Notes: a model not told the origin generated them from the sequence alone. A DNA stretch of 64,000 nt from CAVUCH01 sp963739995 (GCA_963739995.1 CAVUCH010000003.1:62001-126000); one strand, 5' to 3'. Positions 34,493 to 44,803 are shown, counted from the first letter of the stretch. Translations and numbers: made by a program.

Positions 34493-34509
34493 GCGTGAAA
34501 GCCCGCGCC

Positions 34510-35559
34510 TCACGCCCCCCAGCCGCGGCGCATCATGGGCTCGAGGCAGATGCTCCGGCCGATTGCCGGCGCGATGATGCGCAACTCCGCCATGAGCCGA
34601 TCGAACTGTGCCGGCAGGAGCGACTGCGCACCGTCGCTGAGCGCGTGGTCGGGATCGCAGTGCACCTCGATGATGAGCCCGTCGGCGCCCGCTGCCACGG
34701 CGGCGCGCGCCATGGGCGCGACTTTGTCGCGACGTCCTGTCCCGTGGCTCGGGTCCACGACGATCGGGAGATGACTGAGCTTCTTGACGACAGGTATCGC
34801 CGAGATGTCCAGCGTGTTGCGCGTGTAGCTCTCGAAGGTGCGGATGCCGCGCTCGCAGAGAATCACGTTCACGTTGCCGCCCGACAGCACGTATTCAGCC
34901 GACAACAGCCATTCCTCGATGGTGGCCGAGATGCCGCGCTTCAGCAGCACCGGTTTGCGCGCGCGTCCGAGCTCCCGGAGCAGCGTGAAATTCTGCATGT
35001 TCCGCGCGCCGACCTGGAACATATCGCAGTACTTCTCGATGAGCGGGATCTGGCTGACGTCCATCACCTCCGACACGAGCTTCAAGTCGTGCTGATTCGC
35101 CGCGGCGCGCAACATCCGCAGGCCCTCTTCCCCGAGGCCCTGGAACGAGTATGGCGAGCTTCGCGGCTTGAAGGCGCCACCGCGCAGCATCTTCGCGCCG
35201 GCGCGCTTCACGGCCGCTGCCGCGGCATTCACCTGCTCCTCGGTCTCCGCGGAGCAGGGTCCGGCCATCACGATGACCTCGTCCCCGCCGATGCGGACAT
35301 CGTCCATGGTCACCACCGTGCCTTCGGGCCTGAAGGCGCGGCTGGCCAGCTTGTACGGCGCTGTGACGCGCAGCACCTCGCTGACGCCGTCGAGGATCTC
35401 GATCAGCCGCGGGTCGAGCCGTCGATCGTCGCCGACGGCGCCGAGCACCGTCCGGCTCACGCCGGTAGACCGATGCACGTCGAGGCCGATCTCCACGAGG
35501 CTCGCCACGACCTTCTCAATCTGTTCCTCAGTCGCGCGTTCCTGCATCACCACTACCAT
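34510..35559 (-). CDS. aroF: 3-deoxy-7-phosphoheptulonate (DAHP) synthase, type I-beta with N-terminal regulatory domain
   Basis: 349 residues from ATG at 35559 (GGAGGG 8 bases upstream). The N-terminal ~85 residues (MVVVMQERATEEQIEKV) form the ferredoxin-like regulatory domain seen in feedback-controlled DAHP synthases. The barrel has IVMAGPCSAET, KPRSSPYSFQG, the metal/substrate residues in LLKRG, and VVDPSHGTGRRD. First step of the shikimate pathway: PEP plus erythrose-4-phosphate. The nearby chorismate mutase is a separate gene here, not fused. Confidence 0.94.
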   Translation of the reverse strand: MVVVMQERATEEQIEKVVASLVEIGLDVHRSTGVSRTVLGAVGDDRRLDPRLIEILDGVSEVLRVTAPYKLASRAFRPEGTVVTMDDVRIGGDEVIVMAGPCSAETEEQVNAAAAAVKRAGAKMLRGGAFKPRSSPYSFQGLGEEGLRMLRAAANQHDLKLVSEVMDVSQIPLIEKYCDMFQVGARNMQNFTLLRELGRARKPVLLKRGISATIEEWLLSAEYVLSGGNVNVILCERGIRTFESYTRNTLDISAIPVVKKLSHLPIVVDPSHGTGRRDKVAPMARAAVAAGADGLIIEVHCDPDHALSDGAQSLLPAQFDRLMAELRIIAPAIGRSICLEPMMRRGWGA

Positions 35560-35679
35560 GCTGCCACCCTCCAAGGTGCACTCCCTTGCTTCCGTCCAAG
35601 TACGTGGAATCCGGCTCCCGGATCTTCTCGCCTCGTGCCGGGGCTGCCGCACTGCCCGGCATGCTCTACACGACGACTC

Positions 35680-36024
35680 TCACATCGCGCCAGTGCCCCG
35701 GGATGAGCCGCCTCCGCCAAGCACGTCGGCCTCACGCGGGTCGTGTTGTCCCGCCGACTGGCGCTCGAGCCGACGGGCCTCGTCGATGATCCGCTCGAAG
35801 AGCCGTGCAAGCGCCGCGGGGCTGAGCGGCCCACCCATCGCCGTCGTGCAGGTCTGCACATGGCGCAACACTTCCGACTCGCGCGCGGGCTGGTAGATGT
35901 CGATGCGCAGCCGCTGCTTGATGCGCCCAATCGCCAGCGCACAGGCGGCGCGTTCGTTCAGCAGCGTGACGAGCTGCTCGTCGAGTTCGTCGATGCGCCG
36001 GCGGAGGTCGTCGATCTCCTTCAC
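35680..36024 (-). CDS. aroQ: Chorismate mutase, AroQ class (type II)
   Basis: 114 residues from GTG at 36024, overlapping the trpA stop as GTGA. The all-alpha AroQ fold is shown by EIDDLRRRIDELDEQLVTLL, ACALAIGRIKQ and a third helix with LARLFERIIDEARRLE. Conserved Arg and Lys positions for chorismate binding are present. It converts chorismate to prephenate, feeding tyrA at the end of the operon. A C-terminal 25-residue low-complexity tail is extra. Confidence 0.85.
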   Translation of the reverse strand: MKEIDDLRRRIDELDEQLVTLLNERAACALAIGRIKQRLRIDIYQPARESEVLRHVQTCTTAMGGPLSPAALARLFERIIDEARRLERQSAGQHDPREADVLGGGGSSRGTGAM

Positions 36025-36877
36025 GGCAGCGCCTCTCCCGTTCCTGGCGGCGTTCTCGCGCCGTCCCCTCTCAGCCACCGGATGTAGGTCTCGACGGCAG
36101 GGACGAGTGTTGCCGAGGCGCCGTGCGCAGCGATGACGCTGACCAGGGCGCTTCCGACCACGGCGGCATCCGCCCACCGGCCCACCTCGGACACGTGCTC
36201 CGGCCGCGAGATGCCGAAGCCGACCGCCACCGGCAGGGTGGTTTCCGCGCGAATGCGGGCGACCAGCGCCTCAGCGCCGGAGGCCACGGTCTGCCGCGCC
36301 CCGGTGACGCCCAGACGCGAGATGCCATACAGGAAGCCGCTGCCGAGGGCCGCGGCCCGGCGAATCCGTTCCGTCGTGGTCGTGGGGCTCAGGAGGAAAA
36401 TTGTATCAAGCCCGGCCTCGTGCAGCCGGTTCCGCACGTCACCGGCCTCCTCGACTGGCAGATCGAGCGTGAGCACGCCGTCCACACCTGCCGCCGCGGC
36501 GCGCGTGGCGAACTCCGGAACACCCATCCGGACCAGCGGGTTGGCATACGTGAAGAGCACGATGGGCGCGGCGATCTCGCCCCGCACGCTGGCCACGAGA
36601 TCGAGCACGGCCGCGAGCGTGGTGCCGGCCGCCAGGGCACGTTCCGTCGCGCGCTGGATCACGGGACCGTCGGCGAGCGGGTCCGAGAACGGCACGCCGA
36701 CCTCGAGCACGTCCGCCCCGGCCCGTGCGAGGGTCAGCAGCACCTGCCTGGAATGCTCGAGATCCGGATCGCCGGCGGTGACATACGTCACGAGCCCCGC
36801 CCGGCCGCTCGCCCGGACACCGCCAAACGTACGCGCGAGCCGCGACATGCGCGGTGTAGCGCCGCTGGTGGTGACGG

Positions 36878-36881
<4 letters not shown>
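36021..36881 (-). CDS. trpA: Tryptophan synthase alpha chain
   Basis: 286 residues from GTG at 36881, overlapping the trpB stop (GTGA); an internal ATG at 36848 is an alternative. Active-site Glu and Asp occur in LEVGVPFSDPLADGP. Further blocks are APIVLFTYANPL, LDLPVEEAGD, FLYGISRLGVTGAR and VAVGFGISRPEHV. Cleaves indole-3-glycerol phosphate to indole, passed to TrpB. Confidence 0.95.
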
Positions 36882-38103
<1,222 letters not shown>

Positions 38104-38107
<4 letters not shown>

Positions 38108-38733
38108 TGCACACCCCCTCCGGCTGCCGCCACCGCCGCGAACAGCGCCCGCATCCGCATGTGATCCTTGAGCCCGGGCACGGCCTCAACGCCCGACGAG
38201 ATGTCAATCGCGGCCGGCCGCACCTGCGCCACCGCCTCCCCCACGTTTGCGGAGGTGAGCCCGCCCGCAAGCACGATCGGTCGCGTCCGGGCGACCGCTG
38301 CCGCCGCTCTCCAGTCGACCCGCCGGCCGGTGCCGCCCCGGCGCACCGGATCGTGCGCATCGAGCAGCACCAGCGTGTCGGGCCACGCATCGAGCCCCAA
38401 CGCGCGGCCCTCGGCATCTAGCGGCACGGCCTTGATGACGCGGTGAGACAGGGCTCGGGCCATGTCGGGCCCCTCATCGCCGTGCAACTGCACGGCACCG
38501 AGCCGCACGAACCCGGCAATCTCCTCGACTTCGCCAACCGGCTGATTCACGAACACCCCGATCGGCGTCACGAATGGCGGTAGCGCCCGCACGATGTCGC
38601 GTGCCCGCCGCGGCTCGATCGCGCGCGCACTGCCGGGCCAGAAGATGAAGCCCACCGCCCACGCGCCGAGATCCGCGGCGAGTCGAGCGTCCTCCGCGCG
38701 CGTGATGCCGCAGATCTTGATCCGGGGGGACAT
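38104..38733 (-). CDS. trpF: Phosphoribosylanthranilate isomerase
   Basis: 209 residues. KICGITRAEDA at the N-terminus has the catalytic Cys; the general-acid Asp lies in LLDAHDPVRRGGTGR; the phosphate site is VLAGGLTSANV and AIDISSGVEAVPGLKDH. Length normal. It is the first gene after a 229-bp repeat-containing interruption of the operon. Confidence 0.95.
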
Positions 38734-38735
38734 TC

Positions 38736-38762
38736 GTCAGTTCTCAGTTCTCAGTCTCGAGT
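38736..38762 (-). repeat. Short TGAGAAC heptamer run before trpF
   Basis: On the minus strand: two exact TGAGAAC units with degenerate neighbours (GAGACTG before, TGACGAA after), ending immediately upstream of the trpF ATG. Period 7, different unit from the GGCGGTR arrays. Confidence 0.5.
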
Positions 38763-38857
38763 GTCAGCTTCACACTTCGTCTCCGGTCGACACTGCCCGG
38801 GCGACGCATGGCGCGTCGCCTGGCGGGCTGGCCGACGCGCGAGGTGACCCCCGATGT

Positions 38858-38946
<89 letters not shown>

Positions 38947-38962
38947 ACTGTCTACCGCCCCG

Positions 38963-39763
38963 TCACGCCAGCCCACCGATGAGCTCGCGCAGGGCCGCTC
39001 CCGGATCCGCCGCCGTCATCAGACGTTCGCCGACGAGGAATGCCCGGTACCCGACCGCACGCAACGCGTGCAGATCATCCGCCGTCTTGAGACCGCTCTC
39101 CGCGACGCCGATGACGTGCCGCGGCAGCCGTGCCCCGAGCCGCCGCGACGCGTCGACATCCACCGCGAGCGTGCGGAGATTGCGGTTGTTGACGCCCACC
39201 AGCTGCGCGCCGGCCCCGAGTGCGCGGTCGAGCTCGGTCTCGTCGTGCACCTCGACGAGCACGTCGAGCCCGGTCGAGCGCGCCTCGGCCAGCAGCGATT
39301 CCAACTCCCCATCGTGGAGCGCGGCCACAATCAGGAGCACCGCATCGGCGCCGGCCGCCCGCGCCTCCCACAGTTGGTACGGACAAACGATGAAGTCCTT
39401 GCGAAGCAGTGGGAGGCGAACGGCCTGCCGCACGGCGCGAAGGTGATCGAGGGTGCCGTCGAAGAACGTGGGCTCGGTGAGCACGGACACGGCAGCGGCA
39501 CCCGCCGCCTCGTAAGCCCGCGCGATCTCCACCGGGTCGTAGGTGCGCCGCAGGACGCCGCGCGAAGGCGATCGGCGCTTGCATTCGGCGATCACGTTGA
39601 GGCGATCGTCCCGCCCGACCGCGGCGGCGAACCCCGCCGCGGGCGGCGCCCCCTCGGCCTGCGCACGCACGGCCTCGAGCGGCACGCGCGCGGCCTCGGT
39701 CGCCACCCGCGTGCGTGTGGCTGCGACGATTGTCGTCAGCAGATCGGAGGCCGCAACGCTCAC
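38963..39763 (-). CDS. trpC: Indole-3-glycerol phosphate synthase
   Basis: 266 residues, GTG start overlapping the trpD stop (GTGA). Conserved: VIAECKRRSPSRGVL with the catalytic Lys, YEAAGAAAVSVLTEP, LLRKDFIV, LVEVHDETEL, GVNNRNLRTL and VAESGLKTADDL. Complete and of usual length. Monofunctional; TrpF is a separate gene downstream. Confidence 0.95.
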   Translation of the reverse strand: MSVAASDLLTTIVAATRTRVATEAARVPLEAVRAQAEGAPPAAGFAAAVGRDDRLNVIAECKRRSPSRGVLRRTYDPVEIARAYEAAGAAAVSVLTEPTFFDGTLDHLRAVRQAVRLPLLRKDFIVCPYQLWEARAAGADAVLLIVAALHDGELESLLAEARSTGLDVLVEVHDETELDRALGAGAQLVGVNNRNLRTLAVDVDASRRLGARLPRHVIGVAESGLKTADDLHALRAVGYRAFLVGERLMTAADPGAALRELIGGLA

Positions 39764-40788
39764 GCTGGCTCCTCCACGGTGCGCTGAGAGCGTTCGACGA
39801 GCGACGCGAGCGTCGCGAGCCCCCGTCCGCTGTCGATCGCGTCGGCGGCCGCGGCGATGCCTGCTCGAACGGATGCGGCGTGCCCCGCCACGAACAGCCC
39901 CGCACCGGCGTTCAACACCACCGCGTCTCGGCGCGGTCCCGGGTGCCCTGCCAGCACGCTCCGCACAAGGGCGGCGCTCTCGGCCGCGTCCCCGCCGGCC
40001 AGCGCTTCCAGGGGCACCTTGCGCAGGCCGAAGTCGGATGGATGCACGTAGAACGTCCGCACGGACCCGGCGAGGCACTCGGACACCTTCGTGTACCCGG
40101 TCGGCGATATCTCGTCGATACCGTCGGCGCCGTGCACCACCCAGGCACGCTCGGACCCGAGCAGCTGCAGCGCACGCGCGAGCAGCTGCGTCAGTTCCGG
40201 ACGCGGCACGCCGACCAGTTGCCGCCTCGGCCGCGCGGGGTTCGTCAGGGGCCCCAGCAGGTTGAACGCAGTGCGCAGTCCGAGCTCGCGGCGAGTCGGC
40301 CCCGCATGGCGCATGGACGGATGAAACGTCGGCGCGAACAGGAAGGCGATTCCTGCATCGGCGAGGCAGGTTTCCGCAGCCGCCGGCGGCGCGGTGACGT
40401 TGACCCCGAGTGCCTCGAGCACGTCGGCGCTGCCGCAGCGGCTCGAGACGGACCGGTTGCCATGCTTCGCGACCGGTACGCCGCAGGCCGCGATCACGAT
40501 GGCAGCTGCCGACGAGATGTTGAACGTGCCCGACCGATCGCCCCCCGTGCCGCACGTGTCGAACACGTCGCGCCCGCCCGAGTCGAACGGGAGAGCTTCC
40601 CTGCGCATCGTCTCGGCGAGGCCGACGATTTCCTCCGGCCGCTCGCCCTTCATCCCGAGCGCGACCAGGAACGCCGCGATCACCGCCGGCGTCGCGCGGC
40701 CGGCCATGATCTCCGCCATCGCCTCGGCGGCCTCGCCGGTCGTCAGGTCTTCGCGCGCGGTCAGCTTCTGGAGGATGGCCGTGAACAT
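39760..40788 (-). CDS. trpD: Anthranilate phosphoribosyltransferase
   Basis: 342 residues from ATG at 40788, one base past the trpG stop. Phosphoribosyl-pyrophosphate site DTCGTGGDRSGTFNIS, KHGNRSVSSRCGSADVLEALG, and the C-terminal ELRKVPLE-like block (DFGLRKVPLEALAGG). Transfers phosphoribose to anthranilate. Not fused to TrpG. Confidence 0.95.
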   Translation of the reverse strand: MFTAILQKLTAREDLTTGEAAEAMAEIMAGRATPAVIAAFLVALGMKGERPEEIVGLAETMRREALPFDSGGRDVFDTCGTGGDRSGTFNISSAAAIVIAACGVPVAKHGNRSVSSRCGSADVLEALGVNVTAPPAAAETCLADAGIAFLFAPTFHPSMRHAGPTRRELGLRTAFNLLGPLTNPARPRRQLVGVPRPELTQLLARALQLLGSERAWVVHGADGIDEISPTGYTKVSECLAGSVRTFYVHPSDFGLRKVPLEALAGGDAAESAALVRSVLAGHPGPRRDAVVLNAGAGLFVAGHAASVRAGIAAAADAIDSGRGLATLASLVERSQRTVEEPA

Positions 40789-40789
40789 G

Positions 40790-41356
40790 TCAGAGATCCA
40801 GGAAGCTGCGGAGCATGCGGCGGCCCTCGCCGGTGAGCACCGACTCGGGATGGAACTGAACCCCGTGAATCGGGTGCGTGCGGTGCCGCAAGCCCATGAT
40901 GATCCCCTCCTCGCGCGTGCGGGCGGTGATCTCGAGCTCCTCGGGCAACCCCTCTTCCGCGACGACGAGCGAGTGATACCGTGCGGCGGAGAACGGCTCC
41001 ACGAGACCACCGAACACTCCGCGCCCGTCGTGCTCGATCGTCGCGATCTTGCCGTGTACCGGGACCGGCGCGCGCACCACACGCCCGCCGAACGCTGCGC
41101 CGATCGCCTGGTGGCCCAGGCACACGCCCAGCACAGGAACCGCGTTGCCAAAGCGGCGGATGACCTCCAGTGTGAGCCCCGCATCCTCCGGCCGTCCGGG
41201 GCCCGGCGAGATCACGACGTGCGTCGGCTGCATCGACGCAATCTCGTCGATGGTCACCTTGTCATTCCTCCGCACCGTGATCGCAGCCCCGAGCTCGCCC
41301 AGGTACTGCACCAGGTTGTAGGTGAACGAGTCGTAGTTATCGAGAACGAAGATCAT
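40790..41356 (-). CDS. trpG: Anthranilate synthase glutamine amidotransferase component
   Basis: 188 residues from ATG at 41356 (a TTG ten codons upstream is also in frame). Class I glutaminase: DNYDSFTYNLVQYL, ISPGPGRPEDAG, the nucleophile in GVCLGHQAIG, and the His/Glu pair in GVQFHPESVLT. Supplies ammonia to TrpE; may also serve 4-amino-4-deoxychorismate synthesis, as no separate pabA is seen. Confidence 0.94.
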   Translation of the reverse strand: MIFVLDNYDSFTYNLVQYLGELGAAITVRRNDKVTIDEIASMQPTHVVISPGPGRPEDAGLTLEVIRRFGNAVPVLGVCLGHQAIGAAFGGRVVRAPVPVHGKIATIEHDGRGVFGGLVEPFSAARYHSLVVAEEGLPEELEITARTREEGIIMGLRHRTHPIHGVQFHPESVLTGEGRRMLRSFLDL

Positions 41357-41404
41357 GTCTGCCCGGCGTCCAACGGCCAGCGCCAACGAGAGCCGCCCGC
41401 CCTT

Positions 41405-42883
41405 TCACAACTCGTGGTGCGCCAGCTCCAGCGCGCGAACCAGCGCGCGCGCCTTGTCACGCGTCTCCTCGTACTCCGCCGACGGGTTCGAGTCGGCGAC
41501 GATGCCCGCGCCGGCCTGCAGGTAGGCACGGCCGTTCACCATTACGAGGGTGCGGATCGCGATACAGAAATCGAGGTTGCCTGCGAAATCGAGATAGCCC
41601 ACCGCCCCCGCATAGATACCCCGCCTGGTCGGCTCGAGGGCGGCGATGATCTCCATGGCCCGCACCTTCGGCGCGCCCGACACCGTGCCCGCCGGAAAGC
41701 AGGACACGAGCGCATCGAGTCGATCGGCGTCGTCCCCGAGCTTGCCCTCGACGATGGACGTCAGGTGCATGACGTGGGAGAAGCGCTCGAGCGCCATGAA
41801 CTGGGGTACCCGTACCGAGCCGTACTCGCAGACGCGGCCGAGATCGTTGCGCCCGAGATCGACGAGCATGACGTGCTCGGCGCGCTCCTTTTCGTTGCGC
41901 TTGAGCTCCTCGGCGAGCCGCAGGTCCTCGTCATTGCTGCGGCCGCGCGGCCGGGTGCCTGCAATCGGGTGCGTCTCGGCGCGTCTCCCCTCCACGCGCA
42001 CGAGCATCTCGGGCGACGAGCCGACAATCGAGAGCCCGCCCATGCGGACGAAGAACATGTAGGGCGAAGGGTTCACGTGCCGGAGCGCTCGGTACACCGT
42101 GAACGGATCGGCCGCAACGTCCGCCTCGAAACGCTGGGAGAGCACCACCTGGTAGATGTCGCCGGCCGCGATGTGCTCCTTGGCGGTGCGGACATGCTCC
42201 TCGAACCGCTCGCGCGTCAGGTTCGATCGCACCTCGAGCGCCGCGGCGTCCGGAGACGCCGTGACCGAGAGCGTGCGTTCGAGCTCCTTCTCGAGGAACC
42301 CGATCTTCGCCACCGCGAACTGGTAGAGCGACTCGAGATCCTCGTCACCCGTGATGCGGGCGTTCGCAATGATGAGCAGCCGGTGCTGGACGTGGTCGAA
42401 CGCAAGGACGGTATCGAAGATCATGAATCCGGCGAGGTCGGCACTCGCGGCAGGGCCATCGAGCGTCGCGGCCATCGGCACCGGCTCGAACCAGGATGCC
42501 GCTTCGTACCCGAGGTATCCGACGGCACCACCGGTGAAGCGTGGCAGCTCCGGCACGTACGGCGACCGGACATCCGCCATCAGCTTCCGCAGCGTGGGAA
42601 TCAGCGGGTCAGCGGATTTCGTGGTCACACCGGCGCGCTCGATGGAGGTGCCCTGGCTGCTGGCCCGCAGCACCAGGAATGGATCCTTGCCCAGGAACGA
42701 GTAGCGGGCCACGCGCTCGCCGCCCTCCACGCTCTCGAGGAGAAACGCGTAGTCCGAGTGCTCCGCGATCTTCAGGAAGGCCGACACCGGCGTCAGCAGG
42801 TCGGCCATGATTTCCTTCCAGACGGGCACGAAGGTGCCGCGCTTGGCCAGGTCCACGAACTCGTCGAACGTCGTCAATCGCAT
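41405..42883 (-). CDS. trpE: Anthranilate synthase component I
   Basis: 492 residues from ATG at 42883, overlapping the aroDE stop by 10 bp. N-terminal feedback region with LLESVEGGERVARYSFLG (the tryptophan-binding site in known TrpE contains this L-L-E-S). C-terminal chorismate-binding domain with HPIAGTRPRGR, ELLVDLGRNDLGRV-type block, CFPAGTVSGAPKVRAME, and GAGIVADSNPSAEYEET. Converts chorismate to anthranilate with TrpG. Presence of L-L-E-S suggests end-product inhibition as well as attenuation. Confidence 0.95.
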   Translation of the reverse strand: MRLTTFDEFVDLAKRGTFVPVWKEIMADLLTPVSAFLKIAEHSDYAFLLESVEGGERVARYSFLGKDPFLVLRASSQGTSIERAGVTTKSADPLIPTLRKLMADVRSPYVPELPRFTGGAVGYLGYEAASWFEPVPMAATLDGPAASADLAGFMIFDTVLAFDHVQHRLLIIANARITGDEDLESLYQFAVAKIGFLEKELERTLSVTASPDAAALEVRSNLTRERFEEHVRTAKEHIAAGDIYQVVLSQRFEADVAADPFTVYRALRHVNPSPYMFFVRMGGLSIVGSSPEMLVRVEGRRAETHPIAGTRPRGRSNDEDLRLAEELKRNEKERAEHVMLVDLGRNDLGRVCEYGSVRVPQFMALERFSHVMHLTSIVEGKLGDDADRLDALVSCFPAGTVSGAPKVRAMEIIAALEPTRRGIYAGAVGYLDFAGNLDFCIAIRTLVMVNGRAYLQAGAGIVADSNPSAEYEETRDKARALVRALELAHHEL

Positions 42884-44436
42884 GAGCGGTTCACCGGAGG
42901 ACGCGCTCCGGCCGCACCGGCGGCAGGAGCAGGAAGAGGCGCGGAAAAAGCGTTGCTGCCTCGCCGGGAACCGCGTTCCTCCAGATCGCGCGCTGCGGCG
43001 GCGTGCATCACGGTGGCATCCGGCAGGCACCCCGTCCAGAGCAGGAACTGCTGTTGCGCCTGGGCGACGAGCATGTCGAGTCCGCCAAGCGTGGCGCAGC
43101 CGGCCGCCGCGGCCTCGCGCAGCAGACGTGTCACCGGGGGGTTGTACACGAGGTCGTAGACGAAGCGTCCGTCGAAGCGCGCGCCAGGCCAGGGCGTGTC
43201 GTCCACGGCTGGCGCGGTGCCGACCGGTGTGGCGTTGACGAGCAAATCCCAGCTGCCGCGGGCTGGCGGCCACTCGGCGGCCTGGACACCGAGCGACACG
43301 GCAATGTGCTCGGCCTGTTCGCGCCGCCGCGCACAGACGGTGACCGCGGCGCCTGCGCGCCGCAGCGCCTGCGCTGCGGCGCGCGCTGCCCCTCCGCCTC
43401 CGAGCACGGCGCCGCGGATGCCGCGAAGCGGCAGTTTCGGCCGGAGCGGCGCCAGGAAGCCCTCCACGTCGGTGTTCGTGGCGCGCCACCCGGCGCCATC
43501 GCGTATCAATGTGTTCAGCGCACCCGCATGGCTCGCCTCATCATCGAGCGCCACGTGGCCGGCCAGCGACACCTTGAACGGCGACGTGACGCTCGCGCCC
43601 TGCAGGTCGGTGGCCCGTGCGAAAGCCAGGAAGTCTTCGGCGTCCGCGGCCTCGAGCGGCAGATACACCGCGTCGATGCCCTCTGCCGCGAACGCCGCGT
43701 TGTGCATCGCAGGCGAGAGTGAGTGGGCGATCGGCCGTCCGACCACGCCGTAGACAGCCGTGCGGCGGCTGATCGTGCGGAAGCGGAAACCGTTACGGAG
43801 GACGGCCGTGGGCACCTGTCCGGGCACCCACCCAGCGCCCGCGTACGTCCAGCACGACCCGGCGCGGGCGGCGAGCACGCGTGTCGCAACGCCCGGCATC
43901 CCCATCCCGATCGCGACCAGCTCGCGGCCGGGCAGGAGGCGCTGCAGACCGAACACCTCGATCGTGTCGCTGAGCGTCGCGGTTCGCACCGCAATCTTGA
44001 TGACCGCTGCCGGCGTGTCGCGCATGGCCGCAACGCGTCGGCCGAGATCGCGCGGCATGCCCTCGAAGTCGTGCATCGATAGCACGAGGCGGCGACCCTG
44101 GGTGGTTGCCAGAAAGGCCGGCGCGAAAGGGGCGGCGTGCTCGACATCCACGTATTCGGCCCCTGCCTCCCACGCGCGCCGCAGCAGCGCGAGGCGGTCA
44201 TCCTCACAGCCGTCGAACCATCCGCCCTCCCAGCGCGGGCGGCATGTGACGATGGCTGGGACGCGGCGTCCGGCCAGGGCCTTTTCCGGATCGGGATCGC
44301 GCACCGCGTCCAGTCGCAGCTCTACCAGGTCGGCATCGAGCACCGCGTCCCGCGCCAGCCGCAGCTCTGCCATCGTGGCGCCACCGACGGTGACGCAGAT
44401 GCGCGGTGTTCCCGGCGTGGTCACGATGCGGTCCAC
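42874..44436 (-). CDS. aroDE: Bifunctional 3-dehydroquinate dehydratase (type I) / shikimate dehydrogenase
   Basis: 520 residues, GTG start. Residues ~10-225 are a type I dehydroquinase barrel with VLSMHDFEG (catalytic His) and AVIKIAVR (Schiff-base Lys). Residues ~228-500 are AroE with GRPIAHSLSPAMHN, the catalytic Lys in TSPFKVSL, the Asp in ATNTDVEGFL, and the NADP loop AVLGGGGAARAAAQAL. Such fusions are known from plants and some bacteria. It performs the third and fourth steps of the shikimate pathway. It is the first gene behind the trp attenuator, so shikimate flux would be tuned by charged tRNA-Trp. About 30 low-complexity residues extend its C-terminus. Confidence 0.94.
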   Translation of the reverse strand: MDRIVTTPGTPRICVTVGGATMAELRLARDAVLDADLVELRLDAVRDPDPEKALAGRRVPAIVTCRPRWEGGWFDGCEDDRLALLRRAWEAGAEYVDVEHAAPFAPAFLATTQGRRLVLSMHDFEGMPRDLGRRVAAMRDTPAAVIKIAVRTATLSDTIEVFGLQRLLPGRELVAIGMGMPGVATRVLAARAGSCWTYAGAGWVPGQVPTAVLRNGFRFRTISRRTAVYGVVGRPIAHSLSPAMHNAAFAAEGIDAVYLPLEAADAEDFLAFARATDLQGASVTSPFKVSLAGHVALDDEASHAGALNTLIRDGAGWRATNTDVEGFLAPLRPKLPLRGIRGAVLGGGGAARAAAQALRRAGAAVTVCARRREQAEHIAVSLGVQAAEWPPARGSWDLLVNATPVGTAPAVDDTPWPGARFDGRFVYDLVYNPPVTRLLREAAAAGCATLGGLDMLVAQAQQQFLLWTGCLPDATVMHAAAARDLEERGSRRGSNAFSAPLPAPAAGAAGARPPVNRSCD

Positions 44437-44449
44437 GTCTGCCCCATAA

Positions 44450-44491
44450 ACAAAAAGGCCTCTTCAACCCGTCTGGGTGAAGAGGCCTCGG
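44450..44491 (-). terminator. trp attenuator terminator hairpin
   Basis: On the minus strand AGGCCTCTTCACCC (44488-44475), loop AGAC, GGGTTGAAGAGGCCT (44470-44456) form a 14-bp stem with one bulged base, followed by TTTTTG then TTT: an intrinsic terminator 20 bases before aroDE. A competing antiterminator is possible: GTGAAG (44537-44532) with CTTCAC (44482-44477), and CTCGG (44523-44519) with CCGAG (44491-44487). The two structures are mutually exclusive, as in classical attenuation. Confidence 0.85.
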
Positions 44492-44514
44492 TTCGTGCTC
44501 GCGTCTGCGTGATA

Positions 44515-44658
44515 TCAGCCGAGAGGTGCCCCTTCACTGTGGCCCGTAAACCACCACCAGCCCGCGTACGCACCGAAACCAGCGACGACCGGCCGACGAA
44601 GGTCGCCGGACGTCAGAAGGGTACCGCTGGCGGGCGCAGGTCGAAGGATGCTGGTCAC
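44515..44658 (-). CDS. trpL: trp operon leader peptide
   Basis: A 47-codon frame from GTG at 44658 to TGA at 44515 containing three consecutive Trp codons (44559-44551) in AYAGWWWFTGHSEG, 12 codons before the stop. It ends 24 bases before the terminator stem. Stalling at the Trp codons would free the downstream segment to form the antiterminator described at 44450-44491. The start codon is uncertain (no Shine-Dalgarno), but the Trp codons, hairpins and position before the trp genes agree. Confidence 0.78.
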   Translation of the reverse strand: MTSILRPAPASGTLLTSGDLRRPVVAGFGAYAGWWWFTGHSEGAPLG

Positions 44659-44675
44659 TGTGAAGAAGTTCGTTG

Positions 44676-44705
44676 ACGCTACCAAAGCAGCGGGCGCTGT
44701 GTCAA
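44676..44705 (-). promoter_or_regulatory. trp: trp supra-operon promoter
   Basis: TTGACA (44705-44700), 18-base spacer, TAGCGT (44681-44676) on the minus strand. Transcription would start about 10 bases before the leader peptide GTG. The -10 is weak. No TrpR-like operator was recognised. Confidence 0.6.
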
Positions 44706-44747
44706 GGCGAGCAACGACGTCAGTTGGTCCCGGGAGGCGCGGCCCGC

Positions 44748-44753
44748 TATAAT
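44748..44753 (+). promoter_or_regulatory. -10 box of the S55-domain gene
   Basis: Perfect TATAAT with TTGGTC (44724-44729) 18 bases upstream; the ATG is at 44804. It is back-to-back with the trp promoter within about 50 bp. Confidence 0.6.
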
Positions 44754-44803
44754 CAGAACTGCGTCCACCAACCACGAATTGACAGTAGCCGGGGCTCTTA
44801 CCC

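Noticed and set aside
40394..43159. 921-codon plus-strand frame over the trp genes
   Set aside because: Antisense shadow of trpD, trpG, trpE and aroDE, all of which have complete catalytic motifs.
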